A stretch of 64,000 bases of DNA, taken from the NCBI RefSeq assembly GCF_000745775.1, contig NZ_JQJY01000004.1:496001-560000 (forward strand). Reading direction: 5' to 3'. The position numbers and the translations under genes were made by a program. Source of the stretch: Flavobacterium sp. ASV13 (GTDB taxonomy: Bacteria > Bacteroidota > Bacteroidia > Flavobacteriales > Flavobacteriaceae). The notes beneath the pieces were generated by a model that had not been told where the DNA came from, did not search any database, and saw nothing but the letters and a program-made list of their open reading frames with translations. This document shows, in pieces, positions 56,374-64,000 of the stretch (position 1 is its first letter; the number at the start of each line of letters is the position of its first letter).

Positions 56374-57393
56374 AACTTTTTTATTGATTGCTTTTATCAG
56401 CGCTGGACCTTCATAAATAAAACCAGTGTACAATTGCACTAAACTTGCTCCTGCGTTTAGTTTTTCGATCGCATCATCGGCAGAATGAATTCCTCCTACT
56501 CCAATAATTGGGAATGCTTTGTTGCTTTTTTCTGAAAGAAAACGAATTACCTCAGTAGAACGTTTTGTTAATGGTTTTCCTGACAAACCTCCCATTTCAG
56601 ATTGATTTGCAGATTGTAATCCATCTCTTGAAATCGTAGTATTTGTTGCAATTACACCCGCAATTTGAGTCGTTTTTACAATATCAATAATATCTAGTAA
56701 TTGCTCATCTGTAAGATCTGGAGCAATTTTTAAAAGAATTGGTTTTACTTTTTGAGTGCTTGTTTTTTGCTTTTCAACATTTCTGTCCTGCAATGTTTGT
56801 AATAAAGCCGTTAAAGGTTCTTTATCTTGAAGCGCTCTTAAATTTGGCGTATTTGGCGAACTCACATTTACTACAAAATAATCAACGTGATCAAACAAGG
56901 CATCGAAACAAATGATGTAATCATCAACAGCATTTTCGTTTGGCGTTACTTTGTTTTTTCCAATATTTCCTCCAATCAAAACGCCTGAATTCTTTTTCAA
57001 ACGTTCTACAGCTTCAATAACACCGCCGTTATTAAATCCCATTCGGTTAATAATAGCCTGATCTTCTTTTAAGCGGAATAAACGTTTTTTAGGATTTCCT
57101 TCCTGACCAACCGGAGTTACAGTTCCAATTTCAATAAAACCAAAACCAAAATCTCCAAGTTCTTTATAAAGCTTCGCATCTTTATCAAAACCTGCTGCAA
57201 GTCCAACCGGATTTTTGAATTTAATTCCGAAAACTTCTCGCTCTAATCGAGCATCTTTCACTTCATAAATGGCTCTTATAATTGACGAAACTCCTGGGAT
57301 TTTTGAAATGAATTTTACAAATGAAAAAGTAAAGTAATGCACTTCTTCTGGATCAAACCAAAAAAGTATCGGGCGAATTATCAATTTATACAT
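56359..57393 (-). CDS. pyrD: Dihydroorotate dehydrogenase (quinone), class 2
   Basis: Membrane-associated flavoenzyme of pyrimidine synthesis, 344 residues. The N-terminal helical extension ([27 protein letters not shown]) is that of class 2. [31 protein letters not shown] and [14 protein letters not shown], which holds the catalytic Ser, are present. [33 protein letters not shown] completes the FMN site. A -7 element lies 29 bp upstream. Confidence 0.97.
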   Translation of the reverse strand: MYKLIIRPILFWFDPEEVHYFTFSFVKFISKIPGVSSIIRAIYEVKDARLEREVFGIKFKNPVGLAAGFDKDAKLYKELGDFGFGFIEIGTVTPVGQEGNPKKRLFRLKEDQAIINRMGFNNGGVIEAVERLKKNSGVLIGGNIGKNKVTPNENAVDDYIICFDALFDHVDYFVVNVSSPNTPNLRALQDKEPLTALLQTLQDRNVEKQKTSTQKVKPILLKIAPDLTDEQLLDIIDIVKTTQIAGVIATNTTISRDGLQSANQSEMGGLSGKPLTKRSTEVIRFLSEKSNKAFPIIGVGGIHSADDAIEKLNAGASLVQLYTGFIYEGPALIKAINKKVLGQL

Positions 57394-57421
57394 AAGAATT
57401 TTGTTGTGTTGTTTTCGGGTG

Positions 57422-57429
57422 CAAATTTA
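57422..57429 (-). promoter_or_regulatory. -7 promoter element of pyrD
   Basis: The minus strand reads TAAATTTG, an exact TAnnTTTG match, 29 bp before the pyrD ATG. Confidence 0.55.
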
Positions 57430-57631
57430 AATATTATAGTTTAAAAAGGTGCTTTTTTATAGAAAACAAATTATAAAACGTTTCAAGTTATAAAATGAAA
57501 CAAAGTCAGACTTTATATTAAACTTATTAAAGTCTTTTCTATTTAATTTTGAAATATTGAAGAAATTTTTTCCATAATATTCATTTCAAAAATTTGATAA
57601 ATAAAAAAGAATCAATAATAAAATCAAGCAT

Positions 57632-58837
57632 ATGTTTAACCAAATCACAAAATACCTGCCTGCATTTTTATTGTTCTTCATTCCCATTTGCTCTAATGCT
57701 CAACTAGAAAAAGACACAACGAAACTAATCAATGTTAGTTATGGTTCCAAAGGAATCGAGCTAAGAACCAGAGACAATAAATTTCTTTTTCAATTACAAA
57801 GCAGACTCCAATTCCGATTTTCTACTCCCAATGATACAGATCCTCTAACTTATGACGATTACAGTCAGGAAGCAAAAACAACTTTTAAAATCAACAGAGC
57901 CCGATTAAAAGTTGGAGGACACGCTTTTCATCCTTGGTTGAAATATTATTGGGAATACGAACTCAGCCAGTCTAATTTATTAGATTTTAGGCTGATGGTT
58001 GAAAAATGGGAATGGCTCAGTTTTAAAGCCGGCCAATGGAAAGTCGAATATACAAGAGAACGTTTTATAAGCAGCGGCGAACAGCAAACCGTTGACCGAT
58101 CTTTAATAAACCGTCCTTTTACTGCTGACAGGCAAATGGGAGTTGAAGTTTACGGACATCTTAAGGGCGCCGGAATTGCAGATTTTAATTATTGGGCCGC
58201 AGCACTTACTGGAACCGGACGAGGGAATACAGCAAACGACGATGGAAATCTAATGTATTTTGGACGCGCTCAATGGAATTTTCTAGGGAGATTTTTAGAT
58301 TTTGAAGGAAGTGATTTGGAATTTCATGAAAAACCAACACCAATTATCGCAATCTCAGGTTTAACAAATCGAAGCCCTTATACCCGATTTTCACAATCAG
58401 GCGGAGGATCTTTAGAGGGTTTTGAAAATGGATTACCTGGTCAATATCGAGTAAATCAATGGAATATTGAAACTGCTTTTATGTACCGTGGTTTTTCCTG
58501 GCAAAGCGAACTGCATACAAAAGACATCATCGATAAATTAAATTTTGACCAGACTACAACATTAAGAGGTTATTATATTCAGGCAGGCTATTTCTTTAGT
58601 AATGTTTTTGAATGGTGGCCAAAAAAATTAGAAATGGCCGCCAGACATGCTGGATATCGTCCTGATGATTCAATCAAACAAAATAAACAAGAAGAAACAA
58701 CTATTGCTTTTAACTGGTTTTTTAATGGACATAAAAACAAACTAACTTCAGAAGTTAGTTATTTCAGTTTTCAGGATAAAACGCTGCCTTTAGAACAAGG
58801 CTGGCGCTTTAGAATTCAATGGGATATCTCATTATAG
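57632..58837 (+). CDS. Phosphate-selective-type porin (OprO/OprP family)
   Basis: 401 residues with a signal peptide (FLLFFIPICSNAQ). After LINVSYGSKGIELRTRDNKFLFQLQSRLQFRFS it has KINRARLKVGGHAFHPWLKYYWEYELS, FKAGQWKVEYTRER and RPFTADRQMGVEVYG, the classic OprP-family blocks. The barrel ends RFRIQWDISL. It allows diffusion of anions across the outer membrane. No phosphate genes are nearby. Confidence 0.88.
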   Translation: MFNQITKYLPAFLLFFIPICSNAQLEKDTTKLINVSYGSKGIELRTRDNKFLFQLQSRLQFRFSTPNDTDPLTYDDYSQEAKTTFKINRARLKVGGHAFHPWLKYYWEYELSQSNLLDFRLMVEKWEWLSFKAGQWKVEYTRERFISSGEQQTVDRSLINRPFTADRQMGVEVYGHLKGAGIADFNYWAAALTGTGRGNTANDDGNLMYFGRAQWNFLGRFLDFEGSDLEFHEKPTPIIAISGLTNRSPYTRFSQSGGGSLEGFENGLPGQYRVNQWNIETAFMYRGFSWQSELHTKDIIDKLNFDQTTTLRGYYIQAGYFFSNVFEWWPKKLEMAARHAGYRPDDSIKQNKQEETTIAFNWFFNGHKNKLTSEVSYFSFQDKTLPLEQGWRFRIQWDISL

Positions 58838-58923
58838 CCGGTAAACTTGCTTAACTGAATTATAGTTAAATTTTAAAAGAGAAATCATTTTTTTAATAAC
58901 TTTATAAAACTAAAACTCTGAAA

Positions 58924-59916
58924 ATGAAAAATATAACCAAAACAATAAGAAAAACGGTTTGTATACTTTTCGTGGGATCACTTTTTATGATTTCAATTGA
59001 CAGTTTTGCACAACGCGGACGCGGTGGTTTTCACGGAGCAGGTGGCGGTGGAGGTCAAGTCAGACAAGCTAGACCTGCCAGAGAAGCCAGACCAATGAAT
59101 CAGTCAAGACCAGCCGTTCAAAGACCAACTCAGTCAAGGCCATCAACAAATAACATATCTCGCCCAGGAGCAAACAATAGCGGAACCCGAATTAATGGCG
59201 GAACCGCAAATTCAAATATCCGTAATAAAGATGTCAATGGAAGAATTTCAAATAATGGAAACAGAATCAACAATTCTGGAAACAGAAATACCAACATAAG
59301 CGGCAATACTATTAACCGAAACAACGTTAATATTAACGTCAACAATAGTGTACACGTACGCAACAATCGAAACACCGTGGTTAGACCTGGCTATAGACCA
59401 TATGCTCGTCCTCCTTATGTTTATGGCGGATACAGATACAATTGCTATCACCCTTATTATCCACGTCCTTATGTACCTTTTTATTGGGGACCTGTTTGGC
59501 ATCCGTGGGGATTTTTCGTAGCTACCCTAGCGACGACAGCAATCATCGTTAGTGTTGAAAACCAGAAATATCATTATGATCAAGGAGTTTGGTATACATC
59601 GACAAGTGGAGGCTACACAGCTGTTCCCGCACCTGTTGGAGGAACAGTAAATAATATACCAAGCGGCGCAGAAACCGTAAATACGGGAACCGTAAATAAT
59701 TACTATTACGGAGGAACGTATTACGAAAAAGACGGAAGTAAGTACACCGTAGTTGCTCCTACAGCCGGAACAATAGTCGATAAATTACCTGAAGGAGGTG
59801 AAGAAGTAACTATTGGCGATGTAAAATATGTGAAATTTGGAGAAACCTATTATCAACCAGTGCAAGTTGATGGAAAAGATAAATATGAAGTAGTTTTGGT
59901 TGAAAAAGAAAGCTAA
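58924..59916 (+). CDS. Secreted DUF6515-type protein, Asn/Arg/Gly-rich
   Basis: 330 residues with a signal peptide. Residues 35-145 are low-complexity: Gly/Arg-rich (RGRGGFHGAGGGGG), then Pro/Arg/Ser, then a long Asn-rich stretch (RNTNISGNTINRNNVNINVN). A Tyr/Pro-rich segment (YRYNCYHPYYPRPYVPFYWG) and a membrane-like helix (FFVATLATTAIIVSV) follow. The last 110 residues hold two SH3-like repeats (YDQGVWYTSTSGGYTAVPAPVG, then YYEKDGSKYTVVAPTAG). Function unknown. It precedes the FGE-like gene by 101 bp. Confidence 0.8.
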   Translation: MKNITKTIRKTVCILFVGSLFMISIDSFAQRGRGGFHGAGGGGGQVRQARPAREARPMNQSRPAVQRPTQSRPSTNNISRPGANNSGTRINGGTANSNIRNKDVNGRISNNGNRINNSGNRNTNISGNTINRNNVNINVNNSVHVRNNRNTVVRPGYRPYARPPYVYGGYRYNCYHPYYPRPYVPFYWGPVWHPWGFFVATLATTAIIVSVENQKYHYDQGVWYTSTSGGYTAVPAPVGGTVNNIPSGAETVNTGTVNNYYYGGTYYEKDGSKYTVVAPTAGTIVDKLPEGGEEVTIGDVKYVKFGETYYQPVQVDGKDKYEVVLVEKES

Positions 59917-60017
59917 AATAAATAATCTATAAATTCTATAAAATAAATAGACTATTATGATGTTATTTTTATAATTTTATCACCCAATTAACAACCACTG
60001 CATTAAAAACTATTATA

Positions 60018-61160
60018 ATGAAAAATAAAACCTATTGGATATTTGCACTTCTGACTATTTTAATCATTTCGATTGCCTCTTTGGGATACACTAAATTAGC
60101 TGCTCCAAAGCAAGAAAAACCAGTCGCAATGGATTGTGCCGAAACTCCAAGTACTACCGAAGCATCTGCATTTAAACCAACTATTGAAAACAAAGACAAA
60201 CCTGCTGGAAAAGCACCAAAAGGAATGGTCTGGATTCCGGGTGGAGAATTTTCTATGGGATCAAATGTTGAAGATGAAAGTTTATGCAGCATAAAAGGTG
60301 TTACAAAAGACGCCGCTCCTATTCATCGTGTTTATGTTGACGGTTATTATATGGATCAAACTGAAGTAACAAACGAAGAATATGAAAAATTTGTAAAAGC
60401 AACCGGATATGTAACAGTTGCTGAACAAAAACCCACTAAAGAAGAATTTCCTACTGCCAATGAGGAAGATTTAGTTACAGGATCTGTAATTTTTACTCCT
60501 ACTCCTGCGGCCGTTAATTTAAACAACTTCCTGCAATGGTGGCGTTATGAACCAGGCACAGATTGGAAACATCCCGATGGACCACAAAGCACAATTAAAG
60601 GAAAAGAAAAATATCCTGTTGTACACATTGCATATGAAGATGCAGCCGCTTACGCAAAATGGGCGGGAAAAAGACTTCCAACTGAAGCCGAATGGGAATT
60701 TGCTGCCAGAGGCGGAAAAACAGGAAATCTTTATGCTTGGGGAAATTCATTAAAACCAAATGGAAAATTTCAAGCTAATATTTATCAAGGTCATTTTCCG
60801 ATTAAAGATGGTGATACTGGTGAAGATGGCTTTAAAGGAATCGCCCCTACCGGACAATATGCGCCAAATGCTTACGGTTTATACGATATGGCGGGAAATG
60901 TTTGGGAATGGGTAAACGACTGGTATAGCGTTGACTATTACAAAAGTCTTGCAGAAAACGAAGCTGTAACAAAAAATCCTCAAGGACCAGATGCATACAA
61001 CGATCCAAATGATCCAACTCAGATTAAAAAGGTGCATCGTGGAGGCTCTTTCTTATGTACAGATCAATATTGTACAAGATATATGGTTGGAACCCGTGGA
61101 AAAGGCGAAGTTCGATCTGCAGCGAATCATCTTGGTTTTAGATGCGTCAAAAGTAAATAA
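60018..61160 (+). CDS. Formylglycine-generating-enzyme homologue
   Basis: 380 residues with an N-terminal membrane helix ([18 protein letters not shown]), so the enzyme faces the periplasm. The FGE/SUMF1 domain starts [14 protein letters not shown] and includes [46 protein letters not shown] and RGGSFLC. Cys347 and Cys352 (CTDQYC) match the two active-site cysteines of FGE, and GFRC ends the domain. It may activate sulfatases; none lies in the window. A strong terminator follows. Confidence 0.9.
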   Translation: MKNKTYWIFALLTILIISIASLGYTKLAAPKQEKPVAMDCAETPSTTEASAFKPTIENKDKPAGKAPKGMVWIPGGEFSMGSNVEDESLCSIKGVTKDAAPIHRVYVDGYYMDQTEVTNEEYEKFVKATGYVTVAEQKPTKEEFPTANEEDLVTGSVIFTPTPAAVNLNNFLQWWRYEPGTDWKHPDGPQSTIKGKEKYPVVHIAYEDAAAYAKWAGKRLPTEAEWEFAARGGKTGNLYAWGNSLKPNGKFQANIYQGHFPIKDGDTGEDGFKGIAPTGQYAPNAYGLYDMAGNVWEWVNDWYSVDYYKSLAENEAVTKNPQGPDAYNDPNDPTQIKKVHRGGSFLCTDQYCTRYMVGTRGKGEVRSAANHLGFRCVKSK

Positions 61161-61172
61161 CAGAAAAAAATT

Positions 61173-61211
61173 AAAAGAGATTTATAAATTTATAAATCTC
61201 TTTTTTTATCC
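61173..61211 (+). terminator. Terminator of the FGE-like gene
   Basis: AAAAGAGATTTATAAA (61173-61188) and its exact reverse complement (61189-61204) followed by TTT. The stem closes with a small loop. It ends about 50 bp before the pepT -7 element. Confidence 0.85.
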
Positions 61212-61256
61212 CAAAACTGCAAATAAAATTTTAAAATCATACCATTGAAAAATTTC

Positions 61257-61264
61257 TATATTTG
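61257..61264 (+). promoter_or_regulatory. -7 promoter element of pepT
   Basis: TATATTTG, an exact TAnnTTTG match 16 bp before the pepT ATG, so the leader would be very short. Confidence 0.6.
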
Positions 61265-61280
61265 CTAAAAAAACAAAAAA

Positions 61281-62558
61281 ATGCAACATATAATAGATCG
61301 TTTTATCAGTTATGTAACAATTGATACCGAATCAGATCCAAATTCTCAAACAACACCAAGTACAGAAAAACAGTGGAATCTTGCCAATAAATTAGTTGAA
61401 GACTTAAAAGCAATTGGCTTACAAGATGTTACAATTGACGATAAAGCCTACATTATGGCAACTTTGCCAAGTAATATTGAGCATGAAGTTCCAACAATTG
61501 GTTTTGTTTCTCATTTTGATACTTCACCAGATTTTAGTGGAGCGAATGTAAAACCTCAAATTGTTAAGAATTACGACGGAAAAGATATTGTTCTAAATGC
61601 TGAAAAAAACATTGTTTTATCTCCAAATTATTTCAAAGATTTACTTCAATACAAAGGTCAGACAATCATCACAACTGACGGAACAACTTTATTAGGTGCC
61701 GATGATAAAGCCGGAATCACAGAAATCGTTTCGGCAATGGAATATCTTATTCAGCATCCGGAAATCAAACACGGAAAAATCAGAATCGGATTTACGCCAG
61801 ATGAAGAAATTGGTCGTGGTGCACATTATTTTGATGTTGAAAAATTTGGCGCGCAATGGGCCTACACAATGGACGGAAGCCAGATTGGCGAATTAGAATA
61901 TGAAAATTTCAACGCTGCAGGAGCTAAAATTACTTTCAAAGGAAAAAGCGTTCATCCAGGATATGCAAAAGGAAAAATGATCAATTCGATGCTTTTGGCA
62001 AATGAATTTATCAATGAACTTCCGAAAGGAGAAACACCTCAGGAAACAAAAGGTTACGAAGGTTTTTTCCACGTTCACCATATTACAGGAAATATCGAAG
62101 AAACTGTTTTGGAACTGATTATTCGTGATCACAATAAAAAGAAATTCGAAAAACGAAAAGAACTTATTTTTAAGATTGCGAAAAACTTCAATAAAAAATA
62201 TGCCAAAAAATTCGGTGAAGATATTGTGATTCCAGTTGTAAAAGATCAATACTACAATATGAAGGAAAAAGTACTTCCGGTAAAACATATTGTCGATATA
62301 GCCGAAAAAGCAATGCGCGAATTAAACATCAAACCAATCATTAAACCAATTCGTGGCGGAACTGATGGTTCTCAACTATCATTTATGGGATTACCTTGTC
62401 CGAACATTTTTGCCGGCGGCCACAATTTCCATGGAAAATACGAATATGTTCCTGCAGAAAGCATTCAGAAGGCAACAGAAGTAATTGTAAAAATTGCTGA
62501 ATTAACTGCCATTCCAGGAATTTTTGATACAACAGAAAAATCTAAAAAAACAAAATAA
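61281..62558 (+). CDS. pepT: Peptidase T (tripeptide aminopeptidase)
   Basis: M20 family zinc aminopeptidase of 425 residues. Zinc ligands: [29 protein letters not shown], and the final His in [21 protein letters not shown] (here IRGGTDGS) is in the C-terminal lid. The dimerisation domain is in the middle. Removes the N-terminal residue of tripeptides in the cytosol. The next gene starts directly after the stop codon. Confidence 0.97.
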   Translation: MQHIIDRFISYVTIDTESDPNSQTTPSTEKQWNLANKLVEDLKAIGLQDVTIDDKAYIMATLPSNIEHEVPTIGFVSHFDTSPDFSGANVKPQIVKNYDGKDIVLNAEKNIVLSPNYFKDLLQYKGQTIITTDGTTLLGADDKAGITEIVSAMEYLIQHPEIKHGKIRIGFTPDEEIGRGAHYFDVEKFGAQWAYTMDGSQIGELEYENFNAAGAKITFKGKSVHPGYAKGKMINSMLLANEFINELPKGETPQETKGYEGFFHVHHITGNIEETVLELIIRDHNKKKFEKRKELIFKIAKNFNKKYAKKFGEDIVIPVVKDQYYNMKEKVLPVKHIVDIAEKAMRELNIKPIIKPIRGGTDGSQLSFMGLPCPNIFAGGHNFHGKYEYVPAESIQKATEVIVKIAELTAIPGIFDTTEKSKKTK

Positions 62559-63146
62559 TTGGACGCTAAATCTGAAAATAAAGGCATGTGGAAATACGGC
62601 AGTCAGTGGGAAGAAGAATTGCTTCTGCTTAAAGCCATTATCGATAAAACTGAACTGACTGAAACCACAAAATGGGGCGGTACTGTTTATGTTTACGACA
62701 AAAAAAACGTTGTTGGAATTGGCGGATTTAAAGATTATTTTGCTTTATGGTTTTTTAATGGCGTTTTCTTAAAAGATGAGAAAAAGAAATTAATTAACGC
62801 TCAGGAAGAAGTCACAAAGTCGTTGCGACAATGGCGTTTTGCTTCTAAAGATGAAATCAACGAAAAAGTGATTTTAGAATACATTAAAGAAGCAATTGAA
62901 AACGAGAAACAAGGAAAAGTCATTAAACCTTCTAAAAAAGAAGCTATTATTTCTGAACTTCTTAATGCCGAAATGAGTAAAAATCCGGCTTTAAAAGAAG
63001 CCTTTGAGAAGTTTAGCCCTTATAAACAATATGAGTTTTTAGAATATATTGAAACCGCAAAACAGGAAAAAACTAAAATTTCCAGAATCGAAAAAGTAAT
63101 TCCGATGATTTTAGCAAATGTTGGGCTGAATGATAAATACAGGTAA
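62559..63146 (+). CDS. YdeI/OmpD-associated (DUF1801-like) protein
   Basis: 195 residues if the TTG at 62559 (directly after the pepT stop) is used, or 186 from the ATG at 62586. I list the TTG start but the ATG is equally likely. It has the DUF1801-type fold (LLLLKAIIDKTELTETTKWGGTVYVYDKKNVVGIGGFKDYFALWFFNG). The C-terminal OmdA-like helices end ISRIEKVIPMILANVGLNDKYR, typical of YdeI. Function unknown. The terminator at 63173 closes the pepT unit. Confidence 0.82.
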   Translation: MDAKSENKGMWKYGSQWEEELLLLKAIIDKTELTETTKWGGTVYVYDKKNVVGIGGFKDYFALWFFNGVFLKDEKKKLINAQEEVTKSLRQWRFASKDEINEKVILEYIKEAIENEKQGKVIKPSKKEAIISELLNAEMSKNPALKEAFEKFSPYKQYEFLEYIETAKQEKTKISRIEKVIPMILANVGLNDKYR

Positions 63147-63172
63147 TTTAATTTCAAATTCCAAGCTATATG

Positions 63173-63213
63173 AAACCTTTGTCAAAGTTTTAAACTTTGA
63201 CAAAGGTTTTTTC
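63173..63213 (+). terminator. Terminator after the YdeI-like gene
   Basis: Perfect 18-bp arms (63173-63190 and 63192-63209) around AAACCTTTGTCAAAGTTT, followed by TTTTTCG. A single base separates the arms, so the real loop takes several closing pairs. Confidence 0.85.
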
Positions 63214-63249
63214 GTTTTTGACCTCATAGAAGAATTAAACATAAAGTTT

Positions 63250-63349
63250 GTCATTCCGAGGAACGAGGAATCTCCACTAGAAACTCTACAAAGATTGGCG
63301 ATTTTCGTTGCGGAACTACTTACAAAGATTCCTCGTTCCTCGGAATGAC
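63250..63349. repeat. REP-like palindromic element
   Basis: Perfect 24-bp inverted repeat: arms 63250-63273 and 63326-63349, starting GTCATTCCGAGGAACGAGG. The loop is 52 bp. The arms are GC-richer than the surrounding DNA. An apparent short reading frame across it (63130-63348) is not a gene. Confidence 0.85.
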
Positions 63350-63387
63350 AAGATTGTATGAGGAATCAGTTAAAATCAAAAAAAAAA

Positions 63388-63426
63388 AAAAAATCCCAAA
63401 CTCCATTTAAGAATTTGGGATTTTTT
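63388..63426 (-). terminator. Terminator of yajC
   Basis: AAAAAATCCCAAA (63388-63400) pairs with TTTGGGATTTTTT (63414-63426). On the minus strand the stem is followed by a long T run (A16 on the plus strand at 63378-63393). It lies 24 bp past the yajC stop. Confidence 0.8.
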
Positions 63427-63449
63427 AAATTGAAAATTTCAAATAAAAA

Positions 63450-63725
63450 TTAAGCTTTTTTATTCAAAGTAGCACTCAATTCTAAAGAAATTGCTGAACG
63501 CTCTAATTTTAATTTTCCAGACATTGTTTCGATTACAACTGTAGTTTCTGCAAGCTCAACAACTTTACCGTGAAAACCACTTTTTGTAATTATTTTATCA
63601 CCTACTTTTAGGTTGCTTTCAAATTCTTTTTCGTTTTTTGCTCTTTTTTGTTGTGGTCTAATCATAAAGAAATAGATTACTACAAACATTAAAAGGAATG
63701 GCGCAAATTGACCTAATTGTCCCAT
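63450..63725 (-). CDS. yajC: Preprotein translocase accessory subunit YajC
   Basis: 91 residues with one N-terminal membrane helix (FAPFLLMFVVIYFFMIRPQQKRAKNEKEF), the signature of YajC. The rest is a small beta domain (LKVGDKIITKSGFHGKVVELAETTVVIE). It associates with SecDF in the inner membrane. It lies 62 bp downstream of nusB on the same strand and is followed by a terminator. Confidence 0.96.
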   Translation of the reverse strand: MGQLGQFAPFLLMFVVIYFFMIRPQQKRAKNEKEFESNLKVGDKIITKSGFHGKVVELAETTVVIETMSGKLKLERSAISLELSATLNKKA

Positions 63726-63787
63726 AATTAAATTCTGTTTTTTGATTTATATTAATATTTTCTAATTGTAATTCGTCTTTTCTAAAA

Positions 63788-64000
63788 TTACATCAAACCT
63801 CTTCCTACTTTCACCATTTTTTTATTGGCTTCAAGTTCTTTTACAAGATTATCTAAAATTCCGTTGATAAAAATACTGCTTTTTGGTGTAGAATACTCTT
63901 TTGCAATTTCTAAATATTCGTTAAGAGTAACTTTTACAGGAATTGAAGGGAATTTCAAAAACTCGCAAATTGCCATTTTCAAGATAATAGTATCGATTTC
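63788..64000 (-). CDS. nusB: Transcription antitermination factor NusB, C-terminal part
   Basis: The gene runs off the right edge; 70 codons and the stop are visible. The sequence LKMAICEFLKFPSIPVKVTLNEYLEIAKEYSTPKSSIFINGILDNL matches the C-terminal helices of NusB (the usual ExxxIAK-Y-xxxSxxFINGxLD pattern). The first full reading starts before base 64000, so the TTG at 63982 is not the start. NusB acts with NusE in rRNA antitermination. yajC follows. Confidence 0.93.
   Translation of the reverse strand, partial: EIDTIILKMAICEFLKFPSIPVKVTLNEYLEIAKEYSTPKSSIFINGILDNLVKELEANKKMVKVGRGLM

Noticed and set aside
61893..62288. 131-codon minus-strand frame within pepT
   Set aside because: Phe/Ile-rich antisense frame typical of AT-rich coding DNA; no support.
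63130..63348. 72-codon reading frame after the YdeI-like gene
   Set aside because: It overlaps the end of the YdeI-like gene, a perfect terminator and the REP-like inverted repeat. The translation follows the repeat and looks like no protein.

Overview
The window is AT-rich chromosomal DNA from a member of the Bacteroidota, most likely Flavobacterium or a close relative (inference). Supporting signs are TAnnTTTG-type -7 promoter elements before many genes, near absence of Shine-Dalgarno sites, one long bifunctional RelA/SpoT protein, Bacteroidota families such as DUF5723, DUF6515 and DUF4350, and a TetX-like monooxygenase. No rRNA, tRNA, CRISPR array, prophage or complete insertion sequence was seen.

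Layout. 1-10 kb (minus strand): malate dehydrogenase, gyrB, a double-domain M16 peptidase and two asparagine synthetase paralogues, one of which has lost its glutaminase nucleophile. 10-18 kb (minus): a GreA-like protein, a GNAT enzyme, an outer-membrane barrel, a PhzF-like protein and a 1005-residue TPR protein, separated by low-complexity intergenic DNA. 17.9-27.3 kb: ftsE followed by a surface-polysaccharide block (four glycosyltransferases, an FdtA-like ketoisomerase, a DegT aminotransferase, a hexapeptide-type acyltransferase, a Wzx-type flippase and a FemAB/GNAT-like protein). The aminotransferase gene holds an in-frame heptanucleotide tandem repeat that could act as a frameshift switch. 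27.3-35.2 kb: a TRIC-type channel, then a membrane module of RDD, SpoIIM, DUF4129, DUF4350, MoxR and DUF58 proteins.

35-51 kb: a phosphodiesterase, a TrmH-type RNA methyltransferase, a serine hydrolase, relA/spoT, fur, purA, nudK, an S41 peptidase, a lipoprotein L,D-transpeptidase, a TetX-like flavoprotein behind an operator-like palindrome, and guaB. 51-64 kb: a DUF5723 barrel with its lipoprotein partner, a small unknown gene that appears to have been inserted at the 3' end of a hydroxymethylglutaryl-CoA lyase gene, a SatD-like/DUF3307 pair behind four evenly spaced inverted repeats, pyrD, a phosphate-selective-type porin, a DUF6515 protein, a formylglycine-generating-enzyme homologue with both catalytic cysteines, pepT, a YdeI-like protein, yajC and the 3' part of nusB.

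Most genes are housekeeping or envelope functions. The points of greatest interest are the heptamer repeat at 25861-25894, the four-fold 28-bp operator array at 54914-55015, the 388-bp insertion at 53513-53900, the Cys-to-Ser asparagine synthetase at 6350-7957, and the TetX homologue with its 22-bp palindrome at 47645-47666.
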